The position numbers and the translations under genes were made by a program. From positions 1-35,424 of the forward strand of contig JACOUH010000040.1 in assembly GCA_016177925.1 (NCBI GenBank): a DNA stretch of 35,424 nucleotides, in the 5' to 3' direction. Shown here piece by piece: positions 8,664 to 17,100 of the stretch (positions are counted from its first letter, which is position 1; each line of letters starts with the position of its first letter). The DNA is from Planctomycetota bacterium. GTDB lineage: Bacteria; Planctomycetota; Planctomycetia; Gemmatales; Gemmataceae. The notes beneath the pieces are model-generated. The model did not search any database and was not told the origin of the DNA. It saw nothing but the letters and a program-made list of their open reading frames with translations.

Positions 8664-8739
8664 GGATGTCTTCCTTTATTTCTTCAATCTGGTCTTTTCA
8701 TCTGTGTTTATCTGTGTTCATCTGTGGCTAATTCTTCGG
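8561..8739. repeat. Inverted repeat with 40-bp arms (38/40), spanning the ends of two genes
   Basis: Arm 8561-8600 and arm 8700-8739 are reverse complements with two mismatches across a 99-nt interval. Each arm contains a 10-nt tandem unit (CACAGATGAA in one arm, its complement in the other) ending in AATTCTTCGG. The left arm codes about residues 22-34 of the propeller 3 signal peptide. The right arm codes the last residues and stop codon of the PaaK-type ligase. Confidence 0.9.
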
Positions 8740-9983
8740 GCTTTCATTTCATAGCGGGGCAGGGCGCCGGGGGCAACGGCGCGGACCTCGGCGCGGAACA
8801 ACAGGTCGTCGCGGATGGCCCGCTCGACGCGTTCGGCGACCTCCTCGCCGCGGGCCGACGGCACCGGCTCGACCTCGACGCGCAGCACGGCCAGGGTGGA
8901 GGAGCGATCGACCTCGATGCGGTACTCGGCGACCTCCTCGACGCGGCGGATGACCGCCTCCAGCGTGCTGGGGTGGAGGTTGTTGCCGCGCAAGTGGATC
9001 ATATCATCGCCGCGGCCCAGGATGCCACCGTTGAGGCGCACGAAGGTGCGCCCGCAGGGGCAGGGGTCGGGGTCGACGCAGACCAGGTCGCCGGTGCGGT
9101 AGCGGATCAGCGGGCTGCCCACCCGTCCGAGCGTGGTCAACACCAACTCGCCCCTCGTGCCGGCAGGGATGGGTTCGAGCGTATCGGGGTCGATCACCTC
9201 GACGAGGTAATCGGCCTCGAGCAGGTGCAGGCCGGCGGGGTTCTGGACGCACTCGACGGCGGCGGGGCCCACCTCGGTCATGCCCGCGTGGTCGAAGACG
9301 CGGGCGCCCCAGCCGGCCTCGATGCGGCCGCGGACCGCCGGGATGCTGCCGCCCGGCTCGCCGGCGACGATCAGGGCGCGCACGGCGGAGGAGCACAGGT
9401 CGAGGCCCTCGCGGCCGGCGACCTCGGCGAGGTGCAGCGCGTAGGTCGGCGTACAGAGGACAACCGTCGCCGCGTGATCGAGCAGGAAGCGCTGCCGGGC
9501 GACGCTGCTCATGCCGCCGCCAGGCAGGCACCAGAGGCCCAACCGCGATGCAGCCTCGTAGGCCGTCCAGAAGCCCAGGAACGGGCCGAACGAGAACGGG
9601 AAGAACAGCCGGTCGCCCTTGCCGACGCCGACGATCTCGAAGATCTGCTCCCAGTTGTCCAGCGCCCACGACCAGCTCTGGGGCGTATCGAGCCAGCGCA
9701 ACGGCTGGCCCGAGGTGCCGGAAGTCTGGTGCAGGCGGCAGTAGCGGTCGAGTGGGTAGGTCAGGTCGGTGCCGTAGGGCGGATGTTCTTGCTGGTCAGC
9801 GAGCAGCTCGGCCTTGGTGGTGAACGGCAGGGAGCGCAGGTCGGTCACGGAGCGGATGCCGGCGAACTTGCGGGCGTAGAAGGGATTGTGTGGCAGGATC
9901 TCGGCGAGCAGCAGGCGCAGTCGTTCGGTCTGGAGATCCTCCAGCGCGGCGCGGCCCAGGAATGCCCGACTCGAAATGGCCAT
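8718..9983 (-). CDS. Phenylacetate-CoA ligase-like adenylate-forming enzyme (PaaK family)
   Basis: The 421-residue product has the expected order of motifs. The N-terminal helix ends in NPFYARKF, as in PaaK proteins. It then has the phosphate-binding loop QTSGTSGQPLRW (about residue 88), DHAGMTEVGP (about 231, the adenine-binding TE motif), YRTGDLV (about 295) and RGNNLHPSTLEAVI (about 330), which matches the RGxNxxPxxIE of the C-terminal lid. A CPCGRTF segment (CxCGR) is also typical. Such enzymes form an acyl-adenylate and then an acyl-CoA or carrier-bound acyl group; the substrate cannot be read from the sequence. The final residues (RISHR) and stop lie in the repeat arm 8700-8739, so the natural C-terminus may have been trimmed or extended there. 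The start lacks a strong ribosome site but fits the family. Confidence 0.9.
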   Translation of the reverse strand: MAISSRAFLGRAALEDLQTERLRLLLAEILPHNPFYARKFAGIRSVTDLRSLPFTTKAELLADQQEHPPYGTDLTYPLDRYCRLHQTSGTSGQPLRWLDTPQSWSWALDNWEQIFEIVGVGKGDRLFFPFSFGPFLGFWTAYEAASRLGLWCLPGGGMSSVARQRFLLDHAATVVLCTPTYALHLAEVAGREGLDLCSSAVRALIVAGEPGGSIPAVRGRIEAGWGARVFDHAGMTEVGPAAVECVQNPAGLHLLEADYLVEVIDPDTLEPIPAGTRGELVLTTLGRVGSPLIRYRTGDLVCVDPDPCPCGRTFVRLNGGILGRGDDMIHLRGNNLHPSTLEAVIRRVEEVAEYRIEVDRSSTLAVLRVEVEPVPSARGEEVAERVERAIRDDLLFRAEVRAVAPGALPRYEMKARRISHR

Positions 9984-10006
9984 TACGGCTCGGTGTCTGT
10001 CTCCAC

Positions 10007-10072
10007 GGCGAGCGGGGGGTGTGAACCCCCCGGTCCTTCAAATTACCGGGGGGTTCACACCCCCCGCTCGCC
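10007..10072. repeat. Inverted repeat with 28-bp perfect arms, 10-nt loop
   Basis: Arms 10007-10034 and 10045-10072 are perfect complements. The head GGCGAGCGGGG is followed by the inner palindrome GGGGGG-TGTGAA-CCCCCC. It shares the head with the elements at 2768 and 16648, and its first 19 bases are identical to the half-element at 30695-30713. It occupies the gap between the PaaK-type ligase and the broken PQQ gene. Confidence 0.95.
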
Positions 10073-10080
10073 AGGGGCGG

Positions 10081-11225
10081 TCACTTGATCTTGTAGCAGA
10101 ACAGCAACTCCTGGTCGCGCAGGTATAGGCGGCCGCCGGCGATTACCGGGTGCGTCCAGTGGCGGCCCTTCGCCGCCTTTTTGCCATGTTGCGGGATCTC
10201 GAAACGTCCCTTTTCGTTCCAACCCTTCGGCGACGCTTCCACCAGCGCAACCGTGCCCGAGTCCTCTTCGTAGCAGTAGAGATTACCGTCGGCGTAGATC
10301 ACTGAGCCGGCCTCCAGCGCCTCCTTCTCTGACCAGATCTCCTTGCCCTGCTCGAAGTCCTGACAGATCCAGCCGCGCCGGTCGGAGTAGCCGTAGACGT
10401 GCCCGTCCACCAGGACGTAGCCGCCCAGGTCGTTCTTCATGACCTTGTTGCTGTACACCCTCTTCGCGTCGAACTTCGCGCCCTTCTTCTTGATGAGCTT
10501 GACCCTGTCGCAGCCCGAACCGCCGGCGCTGACGTAGATGTAGCCGTCGTGGTACAGCGGCGTGGGGATGGGCGCGTCCGGCGAGGCAGGCGGGCGCTTC
10601 TTGTATTGCCACAGTACGTCGCCGTTCTTGGCGTCGACGCCTGCCAGGCCTTCGGCCCGCCGGGGAAGCAGACGAGCTGATCGCCGTCGACCAGCGGCGA
10701 CCAGGTGTAGCCACAGCCGATGCCTGCCGGGCCGACATCGCCGGCCCGCACCTGACCGCCGAGGTCCTTCGTCATGCTGACGCGCCACTGCTTCGCGCCG
10801 CCGTCGGCCTTGACGCAGACGAGGTCGCCGTAGCCACCCAGCGCGTAGACGAAATCACCGGCAACCGCCGGGGTCGCCCGCGGCCCGTCGCCGTATTGGT
10901 TACCCGGGAAGGTGTAGCTCGGTCCGATCTTCGCCTTCCACAGCTCCTTGCCGTTCTTGACGTCGAGGGCGAGGAGGTATTCCGTACCGTCGCGGGTGCC
11001 CATGATGTAGAGACGATTACCGACGATGGCCGGGCCGGAGTAGCCGGCCCCTGTCTGGTTGAAGGTCCACAGGCGTTGCGGGCCACCCTTGGGCCACTGC
11101 TTAAGAAGGCCCTTTTCCGGAGAGATGTTATCGCGTGTCGGTCCCTGCCACTGCGGCCAGTCAGCGGCGAACAGTGCCGGGGCGAACAGCCCAAAGACGA
11201 GAGCGAGAGCCGGGGTTTTGTTCAT
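10081..11225 (-). pseudogene. PQQ-like beta-propeller protein with internal deletion and frameshift (propeller 4)
   Basis: ATG at 11225 has GAGG seven bases upstream and opens a signal peptide (MNKTPALALVFGLFAPALFA) followed by ADWPQWQGP and propeller strands. The frame holds to QLVCFPGGPK near 10650, where the homologous reading moves to another frame at GLAGVDAKNGDVLWQYKK and continues to TGA at 10081. The intact paralog next door (11338-12603) has about 46 residues (GTLAALDKTNGK... to ...YVQMTG) between these two points that are absent here. So one propeller blade is missing and the join is out of frame, about 138 nt by this comparison. As written the gene cannot make a full protein. A sequencing or assembly error at this junction would look the same. 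Confidence 0.85.
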
Positions 11226-11240
11226 CCGTGTACCTCATCT

Positions 11241-11307
11241 GTTGTAGGACGGATTTCCAATCCGTCCGGGCACCAAGTCCGGACGGATTGGAAATCCGTC
11301 CTACAAC
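11241..11307. repeat. Inverted repeat with 29-bp perfect arms, 9-nt loop
   Basis: Arms 11241-11269 and 11279-11307 match perfectly around a 9-nt loop. Each arm contains a further palindrome, GGACGGATT-TCC-AATCCGTCC. It lies between two paralogous PQQ genes, both of which have ribosome sites outside it. Confidence 0.95.
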
Positions 11308-11337
11308 CCCGCTGGCGCGGCGGGCTGGTCGTCGCTG

Positions 11338-12603
11338 TTACTGCCCGCCGTTGGATCGGATGTCGTAGCAGAAGATGAGGTCCTGGTCGCGCAGGTAGAG
11401 CCGGCCGTTGGCGACCACCGGATGCGTCCAGACGCGGCCGCTTTGGCCGATGTCGGACTGCTTGGGGATCTTGAAGCGACCGTGCTCCCGCCACCCCTTC
11501 GGCGACGCGTCCATCAAGACCGCCGTGCCGTTGCCCTCGCTGTAGCAATACAGCTTGCCGTCGACGCAGGTTAGGCTGCCCTTGCCGAGTTTGTTGCGCT
11601 CCGACCACACGATCCTTCCGCTCTTGAAATCCTGACAAACCCAGCCCTTGCCATCGGAGTAACCGTAGACGTGCCCCTCCAAGAGGACGACGCCGCCGTG
11701 GTGGTTGACCATGTTCGTGTTGGCGTAGACCTTCTCGGCCTTGAAGCCGTTCGCGCTGTCGCCCATGAGCTTGAGCAAGTCACAGCCGGCGCGATAGCCG
11801 GAAGTGATGTAGACGTAGCCGTCGTTGTAGATCGGCGTCGGGACGACGGCCGTGCGGAAGGCCCGCTGCTCGTAGCGCCACAGTAGCTTGCCGTCCTTGG
11901 CGGCGACGCCCGCGACCCCCCGGCCCGTCATTTGGACGTACTGACGCGTGCCGTCGAACTCGATTGCGATGGGCGAGGAGTAAGCGGCCGAGTCGGTCAG
12001 CCCTTCGCTGCGCCAGATCACCTTGCCGTTGGTCTTGTCCAGGGCAGCCAACGTGCCGCGGCGACCGCCGGGGGTGCAGATTAGCTGGTCGCCGTCAATC
12101 AGGGGAGATTCGCTGTAGCCCCAGTGGGACATCATCTGGCCGCCAAGGTCGCTCTTGAGGTTGACGTGCCAGCGCTTCTTGCCGTCGGCGATGGCGAGGC
12201 AGACGAGTTCGCCCTGGCCGCCGAGGGCGTAGAGGGCTTCGCCCTCGACGGTGGGCGTGCCGCGCGGGCCGTTGCCGCGGTCCAGCCGAGAGAGGCTGCT
12301 GACTCTGCTCGACCAGACCTTCTTGCCGCTTTTCGTGTCCAGAGCGAGGACCACGTCGCTGTTGTTTTCAGTGCCCATCGTGTAGAGCCGGTTGCCGACG
12401 ACGGCGGGGCCGGAGTAGGCGTTGCCGGCATCGGCGTAGGTCCACAGGAGTCTCGGACCATCCGCGGGCCAGTCCTTGAGCAGTCCTTTTTCCTTCGAGA
12501 TCTCGGTACGTTCGGGGCCGCGCCACTGCGGCCAGTCGTCGGCACGGACGGCCGGGACCGCGAGCAGGGCGGCGAGGAGGGCGGGCAGCGTGCGCGTGTT
12601 CAT
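11338..12603 (-). CDS. Exported PQQ-like beta-propeller protein (propeller 5)
   Basis: The 421-residue product begins with a signal peptide (MNTRTLPALLAALLAVPAVRA, cleaved before DDWPQWRGP). It continues with PQQ-like blades: VLALDTKSGKKVW, LVCLAIADGKKRW, LAALDKTNGKVIW and GVAGVAAKDGKLLWRYEQR. The C-terminal strand ends GRLYLRDQDLIFCYDI. ATG 12603 has GAGG six bases upstream. It is the intact paralog of the broken 10081-11225 gene, and the pair shows what that gene lost. Planctomycetes carry many such exported propellers, often annotated as BamB-like, but no BamB role is implied because the neighbours are acyl ligases and not outer-membrane assembly genes. This is the first gene of the minus-strand run, so a promoter should lie in 12604-12800; I see no convincing one. 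Confidence 0.9.
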   Translation of the reverse strand: MNTRTLPALLAALLAVPAVRADDWPQWRGPERTEISKEKGLLKDWPADGPRLLWTYADAGNAYSGPAVVGNRLYTMGTENNSDVVLALDTKSGKKVWSSRVSSLSRLDRGNGPRGTPTVEGEALYALGGQGELVCLAIADGKKRWHVNLKSDLGGQMMSHWGYSESPLIDGDQLICTPGGRRGTLAALDKTNGKVIWRSEGLTDSAAYSSPIAIEFDGTRQYVQMTGRGVAGVAAKDGKLLWRYEQRAFRTAVVPTPIYNDGYVYITSGYRAGCDLLKLMGDSANGFKAEKVYANTNMVNHHGGVVLLEGHVYGYSDGKGWVCQDFKSGRIVWSERNKLGKGSLTCVDGKLYCYSEGNGTAVLMDASPKGWREHGRFKIPKQSDIGQSGRVWTHPVVANGRLYLRDQDLIFCYDIRSNGGQ

Positions 12604-12987
12604 CCGTTACCTCGGAGAAAGCGGGGCGGAGTAGTCGGTGGGGCAGGCGCCGGCACGGCCGGGCGGGAGCAGACGAAGCAGGGGGGAGGGTCTTCTCTGC
12701 GGGGGCCGTGGGACGAGGTCAATCTCTCCGTCACTATACGGCGGCGGGAAGGCGCCGCCAAGCAGTTTGTCCCCGCCCGGCGTGCATCATTGGTACAGAC
12801 GATGCCCTCACCGGCGCCATTCACCTCTTCTTGCTCCCCTCTCCCCCCGCTTCGGCAATCCTGTTCGGCTCGGAAGGTGCAAGGAGCGTGAAGGGATCGG
12901 TTGGGGCGGTAGGGTGGACACGGATGCGCGCGGCGCCGCCGTGGCAGGCGGCTCCGGAGACCCCCTGGCAGGCTGGCAGCTGCGCGG

Positions 12988-13068
12988 AAGCCGGGCAACG
13001 TCCACCACTATCACGGCTTCGAGGACGCCAGCTACCTCGATTTCACCCTGAGCGCCGCCATTGCTCCG
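12988..13068 (+). pseudogene. Remnant of a CitG/MdcB-like triphosphoribosyl-dephospho-CoA synthase
   Basis: One frame reads KPGNVHHYHGFED then ASYLDFTLSAAIAP. This matches the conserved N-terminal motif of the triphosphoribosyl-dephospho-CoA synthase family, which has (A)xKPGNVH followed by a FEDxxYxDFxxSAxAIAP stretch. Homology is lost on both sides, so only about 27 codons survive. The family makes the prosthetic-group precursor of citrate or malonate decarboxylases; relatives occur in planctomycete C1-transfer gene clusters. I assign it from memory of the motif. Confidence 0.55.
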
Positions 13069-13144
13069 GGTTGGAGAGCGTACTTGGGCGGTCGGAAAAA
13101 ACCCGAACACTTCCTTGCGATCCTCACCCCGGGGCGAGTAGAAT

Positions 13145-13306
13145 CTTGTCTTCGAGTTCGAGGCCGGCGGCGGGAAAGCCGAGAACCGGGGAATCGTCGA
13201 GCAACGAATGTTCCGCTTCGTTGACGACTCGACGTCCGCGGGAAAGGTCGGGTCGGTCACCGTCCCTGCTGATCGGCGGCAGCTCCTTGACGTGAGTCTG
13301 ACGGGC
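13145..13306 (+). pseudogene. Unrecognised coding fragment fused in frame ahead of the sigma factor
   Basis: Directly after an in-frame TAG (13139-13141) the frame reads LVFEFEAGGGKAENRG and MFRFVDDSTSAGKVGSVTVP, then ADRRQLLDVSLTGL. Its composition and codon pattern look like real protein, but I do not recognise the family. It continues in the same frame into the sigma factor through low-complexity sequence. Because the sigma factor family starts near its ATG at 13409, I treat this as debris, possibly the tail of a deleted gene. Confidence 0.4.
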
Positions 13307-13408
13307 CTCGACCAACCAGTCGGCGAGTCAGCCAGTCCGTCAGTCGGACAGTCTCCGGACTTCCTGACTTATCGACTTATCGACTGGGCGACTTTCGACG
13401 TTGCATCC

Positions 13409-14041
13409 ATGACCCCGACCTGCAACTCCAGCCGAACGAACCGCCTCCTGCAGCGCGTGCGCTCCCAAGACGGCGTCGCGCTGGACGAGCTGTTCGCGCT
13501 GCACAGCGAGCGGCTGCGGAAGATGGTGCGTCTGCGCCTTGACCGCCGGCTGCGCGGCCAGTTCACCTCCTCGGCGGTGCTGCAGCAGGTCTACACCGAT
13601 GCCTGCCAGCGCATCGGCGAGTACCTCGCCGATCCCAAGCAGCCAGTCTTCCTGTGGCTACGGCGGATCACCGGCGAGCGCATCCAGGGGCTGCACCGCC
13701 AGCACCTCGGGGCCCATGTCGTCGATGCCGGGGCCGAGCTGTCGCTGTACCGCGGCGCCCTGCCCGAGGTCAACTCGGGGTCGCTGGCCGCTCAGCTCAT
13801 TGGCGACAAGCCAGCCAACCAGGCCCTGGTGCGCGCCGACATGCTCCTCCGCCTTCAGGAAGCGCTCAACGGCCTGGATGCCTATGACCGCGAGATCCTG
13901 GCCATGTGCCACTTTGAAGAGATGCGCGATGAGGAAGTGGCCGCCGTCCTCGCCATCGACAAAATGACGGCCACGTTGCGCTACGTCCGCGCCCTGAAAC
14001 ATCTGAAAGAGATCCTGAAAAGCATCCCCGGCTTCTTCTAG
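13409..14041 (+). CDS. ECF-type RNA polymerase sigma factor (planctomycete kinase-associated group)
   Basis: The 210-residue product has a region-2-like N-terminal half (ALDELFALHSERLRKMVRLRLDRRLRG, then SAVLQQVYTDACQRIGEYL and FLWLRRITGERIQGLHRQHLGA). The C-terminal helix-turn-helix of region 4 reads LDAYDREILAMCHFEEMRDEEVAAVLAIDK then ATLRYVRALKHLKEIL. It directs RNA polymerase to a specific promoter set. The middle block SLYRGALPEVNSGSLAAQLIG is characteristic of the planctomycete group found beside Ser/Thr kinases. ATG 13409 is chosen on family length; no strong ribosome site is visible, and the same frame is open for another 67 codons upstream. The giant kinase starts 106 bases downstream, so the two probably work in one signalling unit. 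No anti-sigma factor is adjacent; the kinase may take that place. Confidence 0.9.
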   Translation: MTPTCNSSRTNRLLQRVRSQDGVALDELFALHSERLRKMVRLRLDRRLRGQFTSSAVLQQVYTDACQRIGEYLADPKQPVFLWLRRITGERIQGLHRQHLGAHVVDAGAELSLYRGALPEVNSGSLAAQLIGDKPANQALVRADMLLRLQEALNGLDAYDREILAMCHFEEMRDEEVAAVLAIDKMTATLRYVRALKHLKEILKSIPGFF

Positions 14042-14042
14042 G

Positions 14043-14113
14043 TGGTGAGGTGGTGGGGTGGTAAGGTGGTGGGGTCGTGGCCGCGGGCCGCCCACCACCC
14101 CACCACCTCACCA
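14043..14113. repeat. Inverted repeat with 20-bp perfect arms between sigma factor and kinase
   Basis: TGGTGAGGTGGTGGGGTGGT at 14043-14062 pairs perfectly with 14094-14113 over a 31-nt loop. It starts two bases after the sigma factor stop. It could act as a partial terminator separating sigma factor and kinase expression, but no T-run follows. Its arms are not self-palindromic, unlike most other repeats here. Confidence 0.9.
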
Positions 14114-14146
14114 TCGCACCACCCAACCCACTGAGGGGGGACGGCC

Positions 14147-17100
14147 ATGAACTCTTCCGCCTCCGATCCCAATCTGGTCGGGCAAGTCGTTGCCGAGTGG
14201 CGCGAGCGCCTGCGCCGCGGCGAGCGCTTCGAGCTGGACGAGTACACGGCCCGCTACCCGACGATCGCCGATGAGCTGCGCGACCTGTTCCCGGCGCTGG
14301 TCATGATCGAGGACCTCAAGGGGGAGGTCGGCGACCTGACCGGCAGCGTCGCCGCCGGCTCCGTTCAGCCCGGCAGCCAGGTGCTGGAGCGGCTCGGCGA
14401 CTACCGCATCCTGCGCGAAATCGGCCGCGGCGGCATGGGCATCGTCTACGAGGCCGAGCAGGAGTCGCTGGGTCGCCGCGTCGCCCTCAAGGTGCTGCCG
14501 GGCGGTGCCATGCTCGACGAGCACCAGCAGAAGCGGTTCCAGCGCGAGGCCAAGGCGGCGGCGCGCATGCACCACACCAATATCGTTCCCGTGTACGGCG
14601 TCGGCGAGCACGAGGGCATGCTCTACTACGTCATGCAGTTCATCCAGGGCCTCGGGCTGGACGAGGTCCTCACCGAACTGCGGCGGCTGCACGAGGCCCG
14701 GGGCGGCTCCCCTCCGACCACTCCAGCCCGGACCAAGGACGTGTCGGCGGTCGACGTTGCCCAGTCGCTCCTCACCGGCCAGTTCGCCGCGGCCGGGCCG
14801 GCCACCCTCACGAAGGCGCCGGACGGGGCCGGCTCGTCGAACGGCCAGGCGTCAGGGGAACTGCCCGCGATCGAAGTGGCCCCCGGCGGGCCGGCGCCGG
14901 CCACCTGCCCTGACGCCAGGGAACTGGCCAAGGGGATGGGTGTGCCGCCGGTCAACAGAGGGCAGGAATCAGGAGTCAGGAGTCAGGAATCAGCCGGAGG
15001 CCCTTCCACCCTGACCCCTGCGAAGGCGACCCGGACCTCCCCGACCGAGAAGTCGCTGTCGGAATCGGGCCGGCACTACTGGCTGAGCGTCGCCCGCATC
15101 GGCGTGCAGGTGGCCGAGGCCCTCGACTACGCCCACAGCCAGGGCGTCTTGCACCGCGACATCAAACCCTCCAACTTGCTGCTCGACACACAGGGCACTG
15201 TCTGGGTCACCGACTTCGGCCTGGCCAAGGCGGCCACCGACAGCGATGCCCTCACCCATACCGGCGACATCGTCGGCACGCTGCGCTACATGGCCCCCGA
15301 GCGCTTCAACGGCGTCTCCGACGCCAAGGGCGACATCTACAGCCTCGGGCTGACGCTGTACGAGCTGGTCTGCCAGCGGCCCGCCTACGAGGAAACCGAC
15401 CGTAACCAGCTCGTCAAGCGGGTCATGGACGGCGCCCCGGCCCAGCCGCGCAAGCTCAACGCGGCCATCCCCCGCGACCTGGAAACCATCATCGTCAAGG
15501 CGATCGACCACGAACCGACGCGCCGCTACGCCAGCGCCCGCGCCCTGGCCGACGACCTGAAACGCTTCCTCGACGACAAGCCCATCCAGGCCCGCCAGGC
15601 CGGCGCCCCCGAACGGCTGTGGCGCTGGTGCCGCCGCAACCCGGTCATTGCCAGCCTCAGCGCCGCCCTCCTGGTGCTGCTCGTCGCCCTGGCCGCCGGC
15701 TCCACCGTTGTCGCCCTGCGCTTCCAGAGCATGGCCAAGGAAGAGAACCGGCTCCGCGTCAAGGAGAGCCAACTCCGCGAATCCGCCGACGACGCCCGCA
15801 GCAGAGCCGACGGCGCCCGCGCCACGGCCGAGGCCAACCTCCAGGAAGCCCAGCGCCAGAAGAAGCTCGCCGAGGACCACCTCCAGGAAGCCGAGCGCCA
15901 GAAGAAGCTTGCCGAAACCAACTTTCGCCAGGCGCGCCGAGCCATCGACGACTCGCTGACGCGCATCAGCGAGAGCAAGTTGCTCAACGTCCCTGGCCTC
16001 CAGCCGCTCCGCAAGGAGCTGCTCGAGGCGGCCCTGCGCTACTACCAGGGCTTCCTCCAGCAGCACGCCGACAACCCCGCCGTGCAGAAGGACCTGGCGA
16101 CGGCGTACACCCTCGTCGCCAAGATCACCGCGGACGTCGCCTCCCGCGAGAAGGCGCTCCAAGCCTATGGGCAGGCCCTGGCGCTGCGCAAGCAACTGCT
16201 GCAGCGCAACCCCAACGACCTGGACTTGCAGGCGGACCTCGCCTTGCACCACCAGGCGATCGGCCGGCTGCAGCAGACCGACAATCCCAACGCCGCCCTC
16301 CAGTCGCTGCAGGAGGCAGCAGGCATCCTGCGCACCGTCATCCCGCGGAGTCAAAACAAACTGGAGCTGCTGCACGCCTTCGCCAGCGTCCACAACGACC
16401 TCGGCGTCGTCTACGTCCGCAAGAACGAACCGCTGGAAGCGATGAGCTACTACACGGCGGCCTTGAAGCTGCAGCGGCAACTCGTACACGAGAACCGCGA
16501 CCACCCGCGCAGCCCACAGCTGAAGTACGACCTGGCCAACCAGCTTACCCGCATGGGCAAACTGCAAGGGGACATCGGCCTGTCCACCGAGGCGCTGAAG
16601 TTGCACGGCGAGGCGCTGGCGCTGCTCCGCGCGATCGTCGCCGCCCCGGCGAGCGGGGCCAGTCATGGCCCCGGGAACAGTGACCGGGGCCATGACTGGC
16701 CCCGCTCGCCCGAGATCAACGACTGGCAGCGTGCCCTGGCCGCTAGCCACGAGGCGATCGGCGACGTGCAGGACCAGGAGGGCCAGCCGGCCGAGGCACT
16801 CAAGTCCTACCTGCAAGCGCTGCCGGTGCGGCTGCGGCTGGCGACGGCCAACCCGGCCGTCACGGATTACCAGGGGGACCTGGCGCACGCTCACTTCACC
16901 CTCGGCCAGCTGCAAGCGAAGAGGAACCAGACGGCCGCTGCGGCGTTGTCGTACCGCTCCGCCATCGACCGCCAGCGCCTCGTCGTCGCCGCCGTCCCCG
17001 AATCGCCAGAGCCGGTGCGGCTGCTGGCCCGCCAGTTCGCCCGGCTTGGCGCGGCGCAGCGGCAGCTGGGTCAGCCGGCCGAGGCGCTGCACTCCTACCG

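Larger units (their letters stand above)
12604..13408. other. Gene-poor stretch with gene debris
   Basis: The 805 bases hold no intact gene I can support. The first part, to about 12950, is GC-rich with no recognisable coding. Two fragments follow: a CitG/MdcB-like piece (12988-13068) and an unrecognised protein-like piece (13145-13306). The last 100 bases before the sigma factor contain short imperfect repeats of the AGTC and GACTTATC type. Promoters for the two divergent genes (PQQ at 12603 and sigma factor at 13409) should lie here but were not identifiable by eye. Confidence 0.6.

Noticed and set aside
2768-11307. Inverted repeats read as ordinary intrinsic terminators
   Set aside because: None is followed by a T-run, several lie between genes that seem co-transcribed, and one is inside a coding region.
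2863-12603. PQQ-type proteins considered as PQQ-dependent alcohol dehydrogenases
   Set aside because: The propellers have generic BamB-like blades; I see no quinone-dehydrogenase active-site signature or heme CxxCH motif.
13208-13408. In-frame N-terminal extension of the sigma factor
   Set aside because: Family members start close to the conserved LLQRVRSQDG region. The extension ends in low-complexity repeats and looks like debris, though it cannot be excluded without expression data.
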